Shown one piece after another: positions 1 through 8,852 of a DNA stretch of 64,000 bases. The DNA is from Kineosphaera sp039812485 (GTDB lineage Bacteria > Actinomycetota > Actinomycetes > Actinomycetales > Dermatophilaceae): positions 1-64,000 of the forward strand of contig JBDIAP010000002.1 in the NCBI GenBank assembly GCA_039812485.1. Direction: 5' to 3'. The stretch's first letter is position 1, and each line of letters begins with the position of its first letter. The notes under the pieces were generated by a model that did no database searches, was not told where the DNA came from, and saw nothing but the letters and a program-made list of their open reading frames with translations. The position numbers and the translations under genes are program-made.

Positions 1-1418
1 ATGGCGCGGTCGACGACGCCGCCGCGCCGTCGGCCACGCCGGGCACGCCGGGCACGCCGGTGTCGGCCAGCGAGGCCCTGGCCGCCATGCGCGCCCAGGC
101 GCCGGCACCCGCGCAGGACTCCCAGGCGCCGACGCCCACGGGCACGATGTCGGCCACCGACGCCCTCGCGGCCCTGAAGGCCCAATCCGCGTCTCCAGCG
201 AAGCCGTCGGATCAGTCCGGCGCTCCGCCCGCGACGCCCACCGGCACGATGTCCGCGACCGACGCCCTCGCGGCCCTGCGGGCCCAATCCGGGTCTCCGG
301 CGAAGCCGCCGTCGGATGACTCCGGTGCTCCGCCCGCGACGCCCACCGGCACGATGTCCGCGACCGATGCCCTCGCGGCCCTGCGGGCGCAGTCGAGTGC
401 GGCCTCGCAAGCCCCTGCCGCCAAGGCCTCTCCCGCCGACACTGCTCCGGCCGGAGCATCTGACGCCGGAGCATCTGACGCCGGAGCGTCCGACGCCGGA
501 GCATCTGTTGACGAGGTGCCGGCCACGACACCCGCTGCCCCGACGACGCCCAGCCCGCAGGCGACCGCGTCGACTCCGGTCTCGATGCCGACGGGCAGGA
601 TGACCGCGACGGAAGCCCTGGCCGCCCTCGCCGCACTGTCGGGCCGCCCCGCGGCGCCGACGGCGCAACGCACGGCCCCCGAGCCCCCGGCTCCCGCGCC
701 CGCCCCGCCGTCGGCTCCCGAGCCGGAGGCACACACCCCCGAGCCCGCACCGCCCGCTCCCGCATCTGCCCCTCCCACACCGCCCCCTGCCACACCCACC
801 TCTGCCACACCGACCTCTGCCACCCCGACGGGTGTGGCCCCGGCGCCGGTCGCCGCGCCTCCTGCGACCACCGCCCCGCCGCCTGCGCCCCCAGCGCGGG
901 CCACGGGACACACGCCCGACCGGCCGACGGCCGCCTTCACCATGCCGTCGGGCCGGATGTCTGCCTCCGAGGCCCTGGCCCTCCTCAGGAGCCACGGAGG
1001 TGCGCCGGTCACCGAGACGGCACCGCAGGCGCCGGCCGCCGAGACGGCCCGCCCGACGGGTGAGCCCGCTTCGACCCCACCGGAGCCCCAAGAGCCCCAG
1101 CCCCAAGAGCCCCAGCCCCAAGAGCCGGAGTCACAGGCACCCGAGCGGCAAGCGCCCGATCGGCAGGCACCGCAGGGCCAGGCGCAGGCTCCCCTACCGG
1201 AGACACCTGCGGCACCTGCTGCCGCGACGGTGCCAGTGGAGCGGTCGGCCGCCCCCGCCCCCGCCCCCGCCCCTGCGGCCGCGCCGACGCCGGCGCAGGA
1301 CGCGACGGCCCGGCCGACGACCTCCGCCACGCCTCAGGCCTGGCAGCGCCTCATCGACGCGGCGAACGGCAGGCCGATCTCGTCCTCGGAGGCCATGAAG
1401 ATCCTGCGGGGCGAGTGA
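1..1418 (+). CDS. Pro/Ala-rich protein with repeated MSATDALAAL-type motif (5' end missing)
   Basis: The frame is open from the window edge (first full codon at base 3), so this is the C-terminal part, 471 residues, of a longer protein. It is almost entirely low-complexity Pro/Ala/Thr/Glu sequence, probably disordered. Set in it are seven copies of a short amphipathic motif, roughly G-[TR]-M-[ST]-A-[ST]-[DE]-A-L-A-x-L. The copies sit at about bases 60, 147, 249, 354, 600, 957 and 1377, and the last forms the extreme C-terminus (SSSEAMKILRGE). Three central copies are near-identical at DNA level. No enzyme domain or membrane segment is visible and I do not recognise the family. The even spacing suggests a multivalent docking tail. 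The opposite strand is also open here, but only because of the repetitive GC-rich composition. Confidence 0.75.
   Translation, partial: GAVDDAAAPSATPGTPGTPVSASEALAAMRAQAPAPAQDSQAPTPTGTMSATDALAALKAQSASPAKPSDQSGAPPATPTGTMSATDALAALRAQSGSPAKPPSDDSGAPPATPTGTMSATDALAALRAQSSAASQAPAAKASPADTAPAGASDAGASDAGASDAGASVDEVPATTPAAPTTPSPQATASTPVSMPTGRMTATEALAALAALSGRPAAPTAQRTAPEPPAPAPAPPSAPEPEAHTPEPAPPAPASAPPTPPPATPTSATPTSATPTGVAPAPVAAPPATTAPPPAPPARATGHTPDRPTAAFTMPSGRMSASEALALLRSHGGAPVTETAPQAPAAETARPTGEPASTPPEPQEPQPQEPQPQEPESQAPERQAPDRQAPQGQAQAPLPETPAAPAAATVPVERSAAPAPAPAPAAAPTPAQDATARPTTSATPQAWQRLIDAANGRPISSSEAMKILRGE
147..455 (+). repeat. Tandem in-gene DNA repeats (about 102-105 bp units)
   Basis: Three successive units each carry GGCACGATGTC followed by a stretch encoding SATDALAAL. 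Their ATG triplets lie at 147, 249 and 354, giving periods of 102 and 105 bp, and the units are nearly identical. A smaller microrepeat encoding GASDA follows at about 451-510. All periods are multiples of three, so the frame is kept. Confidence 0.8.
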
Positions 1419-1430
1419 CACCTTCGCGAA

Positions 1431-1462
1431 CGGCCCGGGCCTGCGTCGAGCAGCCCGGGCCG
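1431..1462 (+). terminator. Hairpin downstream of the repeat-motif protein
   Basis: A 10-bp perfect stem (CGGCCCGGGC with GCCCGGGCCG) encloses a 12-nt loop, 13 bases after the stop codon. There is no T-tract, as is common for actinobacterial terminators. Confidence 0.5.
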
Positions 1463-1611
1463 ACGCCTGCCGGCCCCCTGTCGACCCCCGCTCGCGCCCC
1501 GGCACGCCGCGCCCGCAGTGTGGACAGATCGTCCATCTAGTGGGACCGTGTGCGAGGCCGCCGCGCCGACGCGACGCGGCACGAAGCACTCACCCGGACA
1601 AGGGGACCCAC

Positions 1612-2901
1612 ATGTCTGCGATCGACGACAGGCGTCAGGAGCCGATGGGCCGCGTGGCGCTGGCGAGCCTCATCGGCACGACGATCGAGTTCTTCGACTT
1701 CTACGCCTACGGCATCGCCGCGGCCCTCGTGCTCAACACCGCCTTCTTTCCCGAGCTGTCCGAGACCGCCGGCACGCTCGCGGCCTTCTCGACGTTCGCC
1801 GTCGCCTTCCTCGCGCGGCCGATCGGCTCGATGATCTTCGGCCACTGGGGCGACCGGGTCGGTCGCAAGTCCGTGCTCATCGTGTCGCTGCTGCTCATGG
1901 GCCTGTCGACGGTCGCGATCGGGCTCGTGCCCGACTACCACGCCATCGGGTTGAGCGCGGCGGTCATCCTCGTCGTGCTGCGCGTGCTGCAGGGCATCGG
2001 CCTCGGCGGCGAGTGGGGCGGGGCGGCGCTGCTGGCCACCGAGCACGCCCCCGAAGGCAAGCGCGGCTTCTACGGCATGTTTCCGCAACTCGGCCCGGCG
2101 GTCGGCTTCATCGCCGCCAACGCCGTCTTCCTCGTCGTGCGGCTCAACCAGGACGCGCAGACGTTCGCCGCCTGGGGGTGGCGCGTCCCCTTCGTCTCGA
2201 GCGTCGTGCTCGTCGCGGTCGGCCTGTGGATCCGCGTGCGCATCTCGGAGACGCCGGTCTTCCAGCGCGTCATGGACGCCAACGACCAGGCGCGGGTGCC
2301 GGTCGCCGACGTGTTCCGTCACGAGTGGCGACACCTGTTGCTCGGCGCCGGCGTCATGACGGTCCAGTACACGCTCTTCTACACCGCGACGACCTACTGC
2401 CTCGCCTACGGCACGAAGACCCTCAAGATCCCGCAGACGACGATGCTCACGCTGACGATGCTCGCGGTGCTGGCGCTGGCCGCAGGCACGATCATCAGCT
2501 CGCCGCTCTCGGACCGCGTCGGCCGCAAGCGCGTCATCGTCGCCGGCTCCGCGGCCGGGATCGTCTGGGGCCCGCTCATGTTCCCGCTCATGAACTCAGG
2601 CAGCCTCCCGCTCGTCTGGCTCGCACTCGCCGGTGCGCTCGGCATCATGGGCCTGTGTTTCGGGCCGATGGCGGCGTTCCTGCCCGAGCTCTTCCCCACC
2701 CGGTTCCGCTACAGCGGCGCGGGCATGGCGTATTCGATCGGGGGCATCCTGGGCGGCTCGCTTCCCCCGATCGTCGCGACCGCGTTGCAGGCCCGGTTCG
2801 GCTCCACCGCCGTCGGTCTCTATGTCGCGGCCGTGGCCCTCGTGTCGCTGCTGTGCGCCCTGGCGGTGCGCGAGACCGCGCACCGCGGGCTTGAGCACTG
2901 A
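1612..2901 (+). CDS. MHS-family MFS transporter (metabolite:H+ symporter)
   Basis: This is a 429-residue, 12-helix major facilitator of the metabolite:proton symporter group (relatives ShiA, ProP, KgtP). Family signatures are the N-terminal GTTIEFFDFYAYG, the loop motif GHWGDRVGRKSVL after helix 2, GLGGEWGGAALLATEHAP, and the second-half loop SDRVGRKRVIVAG. The ATG at 1612 is chosen because AAGGGGACC lies just upstream and the protein then starts at the usual place; an in-frame ATG at 1540 would add residues unlike the family. It probably imports an organic acid or osmolyte, but the substrate cannot be read from sequence. It appears to be a single-gene unit. Confidence 0.88.
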   Translation: MSAIDDRRQEPMGRVALASLIGTTIEFFDFYAYGIAAALVLNTAFFPELSETAGTLAAFSTFAVAFLARPIGSMIFGHWGDRVGRKSVLIVSLLLMGLSTVAIGLVPDYHAIGLSAAVILVVLRVLQGIGLGGEWGGAALLATEHAPEGKRGFYGMFPQLGPAVGFIAANAVFLVVRLNQDAQTFAAWGWRVPFVSSVVLVAVGLWIRVRISETPVFQRVMDANDQARVPVADVFRHEWRHLLLGAGVMTVQYTLFYTATTYCLAYGTKTLKIPQTTMLTLTMLAVLALAAGTIISSPLSDRVGRKRVIVAGSAAGIVWGPLMFPLMNSGSLPLVWLALAGALGIMGLCFGPMAAFLPELFPTRFRYSGAGMAYSIGGILGGSLPPIVATALQARFGSTAVGLYVAAVALVSLLCALAVRETAHRGLEH

Positions 2902-2996
2902 CCGCACGGCACGATCTTGAGAGGCCAGTCAGCGGCCACGATCTGACCTGAACAGGCACCAGACTCGGGGCATCACCTCACCGAAGGAGCCCGCAC

Positions 2997-3605
2997 ATGC
3001 CGCTCATGGTCACCCCCGCCGTCCGTAGCGAGTCCGACGACCTCGTCGCCTACGTCGCCCAGCAGCTCCAGGCGATCCGCAACAGCGCCTACGGCCTCAC
3101 CGAAGAGCAGGCCCGCGCCACGCCGTGCGCCAGCGCCCTGTCGATCGGCGGCATCGTCAAGCACTGCACCTATGTCGCCCGCGGCTGGCGCCGCCGCGCA
3201 GACGCCGCGAGCGAAGGACCGATGGATCCCGCCGCGTTCGCCGAGCACGCGGCCGCGTTCATGAGCAGCTTCGCGCTCGGCGACGGCGAGACGCTGGTGG
3301 GAGCGCTGGCCGACTACGACGCCGCGGGGGCGGCGCTGCTCGACGAGCTGCGCCGCCTCGAGCCCGACGCCGACGTGCACGAGCCCGCAGCGCCCTGGGA
3401 CGGTCGCCCGGACCCGCTGCCCACCAAGGCCCGCTATGCCGTGCTGCACCAGGTCGAGGAGTTCGCGCGGCACGCCGGACACGCCGACATCATCCGTGAG
3501 CAACTCGACGGAGCGACCGCCGGCGGCCTCGACCTCGCGGTGACGGGGCGCCCGGGCAATGCGTTCGTGCAGCCGTGGACGCCTCCGCAGCCGGCGACGA
3601 GCTGA
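2997..3605 (+). CDS. DinB-superfamily (DUF664-like) protein
   Basis: A 202-residue protein of the four-helix DinB/DUF664 type: an N-terminal helix (ESDDLVAYVAQQLQAIR), a conserved SIGGIVKHCTYVARGW segment with a candidate metal-binding His, and a later YAVLHQVEEFARHAGHADIIRE helix with two more His. That spacing matches the three-His metal site of these putative metal- and thiol-dependent enzymes. The start is supported by GAAGGAG about 9 bases upstream. The substrate is unknown. Its last codons lie in the first copy of a 50-bp tandem duplication shared with the convergent ABC gene. Confidence 0.8.
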   Translation: MPLMVTPAVRSESDDLVAYVAQQLQAIRNSAYGLTEEQARATPCASALSIGGIVKHCTYVARGWRRRADAASEGPMDPAAFAEHAAAFMSSFALGDGETLVGALADYDAAGAALLDELRRLEPDADVHEPAAPWDGRPDPLPTKARYAVLHQVEEFARHAGHADIIREQLDGATAGGLDLAVTGRPGNAFVQPWTPPQPATS

Positions 3606-3698
3606 CCGGGGACCGCGCGGTCCCGGCGAGCCGGCACCTCAGCTGGGCGAGCTGACCCGGGCACCGCGCGGTCGCGCCGAGCCGGCGCCTCAGCTGTG
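3599..3698. repeat. 50-bp tandem duplication spanning two convergent 3' ends
   Basis: Bases 3599-3648 and 3649-3698 are two head-to-tail copies of one 50-bp unit beginning GAGCTGACC and containing the self-complementary ACCGCGCGGT, with only scattered mismatches. Copy 1 covers the stop codon of the DinB-like gene and copy 2 covers the stop of the convergent ABC gene. The palindromic cores may act as a bidirectional terminator. Confidence 0.8.
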
Positions 3699-5702
3699 GA
3701 CCACGTCGTCCTCGTCCTCGTCGACCATCGCCCCGGCGAACTGCGCGTTGTAGAGCCGCGCATAGGCCCCGCCGGCGGCGAGCAGCTCGTCGTGCGAGCC
3801 CTGCTCGACGATGCGGCCGGCCTCCATGACGAGGATGAGGTCGGCGTCGCGGATCGTCGAGAGCCGGTGCGCGATGACGAAGCTCGTGCGGTCGCTGCGC
3901 AGCGCCGCCATCGCCTGCTGCAGCAGCAGCTCCGTGCGCGTGTCGACCGAGCTCGTCGCCTCGTCGAGGATGAGCAGCGACGGCGCCGACAGGAACGCCC
4001 GCGCGATCGTGATGAGCTGGCGCTCACCGGCCGAGACGTTCGTGCCGTCGTCGTCGATGACCGTGTCATAGCCGTCGGGCAGGTGGCACACGAACCGGTC
4101 GACATACGTCGCCTCGGCCGCCGCCCGGATGTCGGCCTCGCTCGCGTCGGGCCGCCCGTAGGCGATGTTGTCGCGGATCGTGCCCTTGAAGAGCCACGCG
4201 TCCTGCAGCACCATCCCGATCTCGTCGCGCAGCTCGTGCCGCGACAGGTCGGTGATGTCGACGCCGTCGAGCGTGATGCGCCCGGCGTCGAGCTCGTAGA
4301 ACCGCATGATGAGGTTGACCAGTGTCGTCTTGCCGGCGCCGGTCGGCCCGACGATCGCGACGGTCTGGCCCGGCTCGGCGATGAGCGAGAGGTCTTCGAT
4401 GAGCGGCGTGTCGGGGGTGTAGGAGAAGCTCACGTGCTCGAACTCGATGCGCCCGCAGGCGCCCTCGACCACCGGCCCCGACGCCTCGGGCACCTGCTCC
4501 GGAGCGTCGAGCAGCTCGAACACCCGCTCGGCCGAGGCGACGCCGGACTGCAGCAGGTTGGCCATCGACGCCACCTGGGTCAGCGGCTGCGTGAACTGCC
4601 GCGAATACTGGATGAACGCCTGCACGTCGCCGAGCGACAGCGCGCCCGCCGTCACCCGCAGGCCGCCCACGACCGCGACGAGCACATACGACAGGTTGCC
4701 GACGAAGAACATGATCGGCATGATCATGCCGCTGACGGCCTGGGCCCCGAAGCTCGCGTCGCGCAGCTCCCGGTTGGTGCGCTCGACGTCGGCGACGACC
4801 TGCTCGCGCCGACCGAAGACCGTGACGAGTTCGTGGCCGGTGAACGCCTCCTCGATCTGGCCGTTGAGGGCGCCGGTGCGGTCCCACTGCCGGATGAAGA
4901 GCTTCTGGCTGCGCTTGGCGACGAACGCCGTGACGCCCACCGACAGCGGGATCGAGATGAGCGCAATGAGCGTGAGCAGCGGGCTGATCCACAGCATGAG
5001 CACGAGGATCGCGACGACGGTGACGACCGCGTTGAGCAGCTGCCCGAACGTCTGTTGCAGGCTCTGCCCGAGGTTGTCGATGTCGTTGGTGACGCGGCTC
5101 AGCAGCTCTCCGCGCGGGCGCGTGTCGAAGTAGCTCAGCGGCACCCGGTGCAGCTTGTCCTCGACGTCGCGGCGCAGCGCGCGCATCGCGTTGACCGCCA
5201 CGTGGTTGAAGGCGCGCCCGGCGACCCACATGAGCAGCGAGGACGCGACATACAGGGCCAGGACGAGCAGGAGGATGCGCCCGAGGGCGCCGAAGTCGAT
5301 GCCCGCTCCAGGCACGAGGTCCATCGCCGCGAGCATGTCGGCCATCGTCGTCTCGCCGGAGGCACGCAGCCCGGCGACGACCTGCTCCTTGCTCGCGCCG
5401 GCCGGCAGTCGGCTGCTGATGAAGCCGGCGAAGATGAGGTCGGTGCCCTGGCCGAGGACCTTCGGCCCGAGGGTCGTGAGGATGACCGACGCCACGGTCA
5501 GCAGGAAGCCGCAGCCGAGGGAGAGCCGGAAGGGCGCGAGCCGCCGCGCGAGCCGGGCGGTGGAGACGCGGAAGTTCAGCGACTTCTCGACGGGCATCCC
5601 CATGCCCCCGGGGCCGCCGCTGCGTCCGGGGCCGCGCCCACCGGGAGGCGGCCGCAGGGGCCCGCTGCGGGCCGGGGAGGTGCGCACCGACGGGGCGCTC
5701 AT
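3690..5702 (-). CDS. ABC exporter subunit with canonical ATPase site residues (second half of a heterodimer)
   Basis: A 670-residue half-transporter: a Gly/Pro-rich N-terminal extension of about 45 residues, a six-helix exporter domain (about 50-400), then the nucleotide-binding domain. Visible motifs are Walker A GPTGAGKTT, a degenerate signature NVSAGERQ (normally LSGGQ), Walker B LLILDEATSSVD with the catalytic Glu, and the switch His in IAHRLSTI. Its ATG overlaps the stop of the partner gene by 4 bases (ATGA). Walker and His residues are intact but the signature is degenerate, the mirror image of its partner. This matches heterodimeric exporters such as BmrCD, EfrCD and TM287/288. Drug or lipid export is likely; the substrate is unknown. 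Confidence 0.92.
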   Translation of the reverse strand: MSAPSVRTSPARSGPLRPPPGGRGPGRSGGPGGMGMPVEKSLNFRVSTARLARRLAPFRLSLGCGFLLTVASVILTTLGPKVLGQGTDLIFAGFISSRLPAGASKEQVVAGLRASGETTMADMLAAMDLVPGAGIDFGALGRILLLVLALYVASSLLMWVAGRAFNHVAVNAMRALRRDVEDKLHRVPLSYFDTRPRGELLSRVTNDIDNLGQSLQQTFGQLLNAVVTVVAILVLMLWISPLLTLIALISIPLSVGVTAFVAKRSQKLFIRQWDRTGALNGQIEEAFTGHELVTVFGRREQVVADVERTNRELRDASFGAQAVSGMIMPIMFFVGNLSYVLVAVVGGLRVTAGALSLGDVQAFIQYSRQFTQPLTQVASMANLLQSGVASAERVFELLDAPEQVPEASGPVVEGACGRIEFEHVSFSYTPDTPLIEDLSLIAEPGQTVAIVGPTGAGKTTLVNLIMRFYELDAGRITLDGVDITDLSRHELRDEIGMVLQDAWLFKGTIRDNIAYGRPDASEADIRAAAEATYVDRFVCHLPDGYDTVIDDDGTNVSAGERQLITIARAFLSAPSLLILDEATSSVDTRTELLLQQAMAALRSDRTSFVIAHRLSTIRDADLILVMEAGRIVEQGSHDELLAAGGAYARLYNAQFAGAMVDEDEDDVVHS

Positions 5703-7435
5703 GCGACGCTCACACTCATCTGGGACTCCACGATCTCTGCGTAGGTGGGGCACGTCTCGAGCAGCTCCTCGTGCCGGCCGAGCCCGACGACGCGGCCGCC
5801 GTCGAGCACGACGATCTGCTCGGCGTCGACGATCGTCGAGACGCGCTGGGCGACGAGCACGACGGTGGCCTCGCGGGTGCGCGGCCGGAGCGCGGCGCGC
5901 AGCCGGGCGTCGGTCGCCAGGTCGAGCGCCGAGAAGGAGTCGTCGAAGATGAAGAGCTCGGGGTCGGCGACGATCGCCCGGGCGATGCACAGCCGCTGCC
6001 GCTGCCCGCCGGAGACGTTGGTGCCCCCCTGGGCGATCGTGGCGTCGAGCCCACCCTCCATGCCCCGCACGAAGTCGGCAGCCTGGGCGATGCGCAGCGC
6101 CTCCCAGAGCTGCTCGTCGGTCGCGTCGGGGTTGCCGTAGCGCAGGTTGCTCGCGACGGTGCCGCTGAAGAGATAGGGCCGCTGCGGCACGAGCCCGACG
6201 CGCTGCCACAGCTGCGCGGGGTCGATGTCGCGCACGTCGACCCCGTCGAGGCGCACGTGCCCGCCGGTCGCGTCGAAGAGCCGCGGCAGCAGGTTGACCA
6301 GCGTCGTCTTGCCCGCGCCGGTGCTGCCGATGATCGCCGTCGTCGTGCCCGGGCGGGCGGTGAACGAGATGCCTTCGAGCACGGGCGAATCCGCCCCCGG
6401 GTAGGTGAACGAGACGTCGTCGAGCTCGAGCAGCCCGTCCGCCTCGGCGAGCGCGACGGGCGCGACGGGCGGCACGACCGACGAGCTCGTGTCGAAGACC
6501 TCCATGATGCGCTCGGCCGACACCGACGCCCGCGGGATCATCGTCGCGACCATCGTCGCCATCATGACGCTCATGAGGATCTGGATGAGATAGCTGATGT
6601 AGGCGAACAGCGCCCCCACCTGCATGTCGCCCGAGTCGACGCGGTGCGCACCGAACCACAGCACGGCCACGGTCGAGACGTTCATGACGAACATGACGAT
6701 GGGGAACATGAGCACCATGAGCCGGCCCACCGACAGTGTCGTCTCGGTGAGGTCGTCGTTCGCCGCGGCGAACCGGGTGCGCTCGTGCTCCTCGCGCACG
6801 AACGCGCGCACGACCCGGATGCCGGTGATCTGCTCGCGCAGCACCCGGTTGACGGTGTCGAGTCGGACCTGCATCTGGCGGAACAGCGGCACCATGCGCC
6901 GCACGACGAGCATGATCGCGGTGACCAGCACGGGCACGGCGACGGCGACGAGCCAGCTCAGCCCGACGTCCTCGCGCAGCGCCATGATGACGCCGCCGAC
7001 CGCGGTGATGGGCGCGGCGACGAGCATGATGCAGCCCATGACGACGAGCTGCTGCACCTGCTGCACGTCGTTGGTGTTGCGGGTGATCAGGGACGGCGCC
7101 CCGAACTGCGCGAGCTCGCGCGACGAGAAGTTCATGACCCGCCGCAGCAGCGCCTCGCGCACGTCGGCGCCCATGCTCATCGCCGCATACGCGCCGGCGC
7201 GCACCGCCCCGATCTGGGTCACGACCTGCAGCAGGCTGAAGCCGAGCATCCACACCGAGACGGCCCAGATGTGGGCGGTGTCGCCCTTGGCGACGCCGTT
7301 GTCGATGATGTCGGCGTTGAGGCTGGGCAGGAAGAGCCCGGCGATGCCGGCGACGAGCTGGAGCAGCACGACGAGCGCGAGGGCGCCGCGATAGCGGGCC
7401 AGGTAGGTGCGCAGCAGACGACTCAGCACGGGCAC
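5699..7435 (-). CDS. ABC exporter subunit with degenerate ATPase site (first half of a heterodimer)
   Basis: A 578-residue half-transporter with six membrane helices (about 1-300) and a nucleotide-binding domain. Walker A is GSTGAGKTT and the signature NVSGGQRQR is canonical. Walker B reads LFIFDDSFSALD, with Asp where the catalytic Glu should be, and the switch His is Gln (VAQRVSTI). In the dimer its good signature would complete the active site of the partner, while its own site would be non-hydrolytic. The GTG start at 7435 has a strong AAGGAG. The gene begins 13 bases inside the end of the upstream tetR, so regulator and exporter form one operon. Confidence 0.92.
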   Translation of the reverse strand: MPVLSRLLRTYLARYRGALALVVLLQLVAGIAGLFLPSLNADIIDNGVAKGDTAHIWAVSVWMLGFSLLQVVTQIGAVRAGAYAAMSMGADVREALLRRVMNFSSRELAQFGAPSLITRNTNDVQQVQQLVVMGCIMLVAAPITAVGGVIMALREDVGLSWLVAVAVPVLVTAIMLVVRRMVPLFRQMQVRLDTVNRVLREQITGIRVVRAFVREEHERTRFAAANDDLTETTLSVGRLMVLMFPIVMFVMNVSTVAVLWFGAHRVDSGDMQVGALFAYISYLIQILMSVMMATMVATMIPRASVSAERIMEVFDTSSSVVPPVAPVALAEADGLLELDDVSFTYPGADSPVLEGISFTARPGTTTAIIGSTGAGKTTLVNLLPRLFDATGGHVRLDGVDVRDIDPAQLWQRVGLVPQRPYLFSGTVASNLRYGNPDATDEQLWEALRIAQAADFVRGMEGGLDATIAQGGTNVSGGQRQRLCIARAIVADPELFIFDDSFSALDLATDARLRAALRPRTREATVVLVAQRVSTIVDAEQIVVLDGGRVVGLGRHEELLETCPTYAEIVESQMSVSVA

Positions 7436-8100
7436 TCCTTGGGTGCATTCGGGTCCAGATAGTCGGTGTGGTCCGGCCTCGCGAGCTCGGCCCCGGCGGG
7501 CCCGTCACGGCGCAGGGCGCCGTCGAGCACGAGATCGGTGACGGCCCGGGGTGTCAGCCGGGGCGCGCCGACGTGCCGGGCGGTGCCGCCGAACGCGAGG
7601 ATCCGCAGCACGTGAGCGAACTCCTCGGGCGACAGCCGCAGGTCGGCGGCGTCCCCTTCGAAGAGACGCACCAGCGCGGTGCGCTCTCCCGGCGCGGCGG
7701 CGGGGGTCGTGGCGCTCGGGTCGGGGCAGCCGGGGTGCGCGTAGTGCTGCGGCGGCCCCTTGATGCCGAGGGGCCCGAGCAGCTCGAAGAGGCGGTCGAA
7801 GCGGTCCATGAGCAGCTGCGCCGCGGCCAGGGTGCGCTCTCGCAGCCCCGACGCGGGGTCGATCTCGCGCAGCGCGGACCGCAGCGGCACGGGGCAGGCG
7901 ATGGCGCCGATGACGGCCTCGACCAGTGCGTCCTTGGAGTCGAACGCCCGGAAGATCGTGCCCTCGGCGATGCCGGCGCCGGCCGCGATGTCGCGGGTGC
8001 TCGGCATCAGGCCGTGCTCGCGCACGAGGTCGATCGTCACCTGCACGAGATGCAGGCGGCGTTCCTGCGGGCTCAGGGGGCGCGCTCGGCCGGACGTCAC
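7423..8100 (-). CDS. TetR/AcrR-family regulator of the ABC exporter
   Basis: The N-terminal helix-turn-helix is clear (STRDIAAGAGIAEGTIFRAFDSKDALVEAVI); the rest is the variable ligand-binding domain. From GTG 8100 the protein is 225 residues; an upstream GTG at 8130 would give 235. I prefer 8100 because a perfect inverted repeat (8117-8132) covers the upstream GTG and is the obvious operator. The gene overlaps the first ABC gene by 13 bases, so it very likely represses its own operon and responds to an exported compound. No strong ribosome site precedes either start. Confidence 0.85.
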   Translation of the reverse strand: MTSGRARPLSPQERRLHLVQVTIDLVREHGLMPSTRDIAAGAGIAEGTIFRAFDSKDALVEAVIGAIACPVPLRSALREIDPASGLRERTLAAAQLLMDRFDRLFELLGPLGIKGPPQHYAHPGCPDPSATTPAAAPGERTALVRLFEGDAADLRLSPEEFAHVLRILAFGGTARHVGAPRLTPRAVTDLVLDGALRRDGPAGAELARPDHTDYLDPNAPKECPC

Positions 8101-8116
8101 CGCCCGATGGTAGGCG

Positions 8117-8132
8117 GAGTGAGCACTCACTC
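8117..8132. promoter_or_regulatory. Probable TetR operator upstream of tetR-ABC operon
   Basis: GAGTGAGCACTCACTC is a perfect 7-bp inverted repeat with a 2-bp centre. It begins 17 bases upstream of the preferred tetR start, a classic autorepression position. That this regulator binds it is inferred. Confidence 0.65.
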
Positions 8133-8174
8133 ACAAACGGGTTTCTGCGCAACCGGCGCGGCTGCGCGATCCCG

Positions 8175-8831
8175 CTACGCCGGATCGAGCAGCGTGCGCA
8201 CGAGGTGCTCGGCCGCCAACTCGTGCCACAGGCGGGCGCGCCGGAGCATGAAATGGCCTGCGCCGTCGACGGTTTCGAGCCCCACCGGCACGCCGTCCGC
8301 GCCGGCGGCGGCCACGAAGGCCTGCGTGTCGGCCAGCGGGCAGACGAGGTCGACGGTGCCGTGCACGAGCAGCGCCTGCCGCCCGCGCAGCGGCTCGTGG
8401 TCCTCACCCGGCGGCAGCCACGGGGCGAGCCCCACGACGCTACGCACCACCGGGTGGCCGGCCACGCTCACCGCCGTGCGTCCGCCGAGGGAGTGCCCGA
8501 GGAGCCCGACGGGCACCCCCGGCGCGATCGCGGCGAGGTCGTCGAGCGCGAGGCGCAGCTCGGCGGCCGTGGACTCGCGGGTCTCGTTCCAGCCGTTGTG
8601 CCGGTGCCGCACGCGCACGACCGCGATCCGGTCGCCCGAGCGGCGCCGGATCGCGGAGCCGAACGGCAGCATCCGCAGATAGGGCGCCCCCCACCGCCGA
8701 GCCTCGCGGAACCCCCGCTCGGGGCCGCCGTGCAGCATGAGCACGACCGCGTCGGAGGGGGTGTCGGTCGGCTCGAGCCGCAGGTGCGGCCGGCCCGCAG
8801 GAGGCTCGTCAGGCGGCGCGTCGGGCGGCAT
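8175..8831 (-). CDS. Alpha/beta hydrolase
   Basis: A 218-residue serine hydrolase of the dienelactone hydrolase/lysophospholipase-like type. An early strand VVLMLHGGPERG carries the oxyanion HGG motif, the nucleophile elbow is GLLGHSLGGRT, the acid is probably the Asp in LLVHGTVDLVCP, and the catalytic His lies in VDGAGHFML. No signal peptide is present, so it is cytoplasmic. It lies 21 bases after dcd on the same strand and may be cotranscribed with it. The substrate is unknown. Confidence 0.82.
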   Translation of the reverse strand: MPPDAPPDEPPAGRPHLRLEPTDTPSDAVVLMLHGGPERGFREARRWGAPYLRMLPFGSAIRRRSGDRIAVVRVRHRHNGWNETRESTAAELRLALDDLAAIAPGVPVGLLGHSLGGRTAVSVAGHPVVRSVVGLAPWLPPGEDHEPLRGRQALLVHGTVDLVCPLADTQAFVAAAGADGVPVGLETVDGAGHFMLRRARLWHELAAEHLVRTLLDPA

Positions 8832-8852
8832 ACGCGCAGCTTAGACGTGGTC

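Noticed and set aside
212..1330. Long minus-strand open frame opposite the repeat-motif gene
   Set aside because: It is a Gly/Ala/Val-rich mirror of repetitive GC-rich coding DNA with no domain. The plus strand has the coherent recurring motif and a downstream hairpin.
3690..7508. Single giant ABC protein across both ABC genes
   Set aside because: The upstream part is a shadow frame. The two real genes are in different frames joined by an ATGA overlap at 5699-5702.
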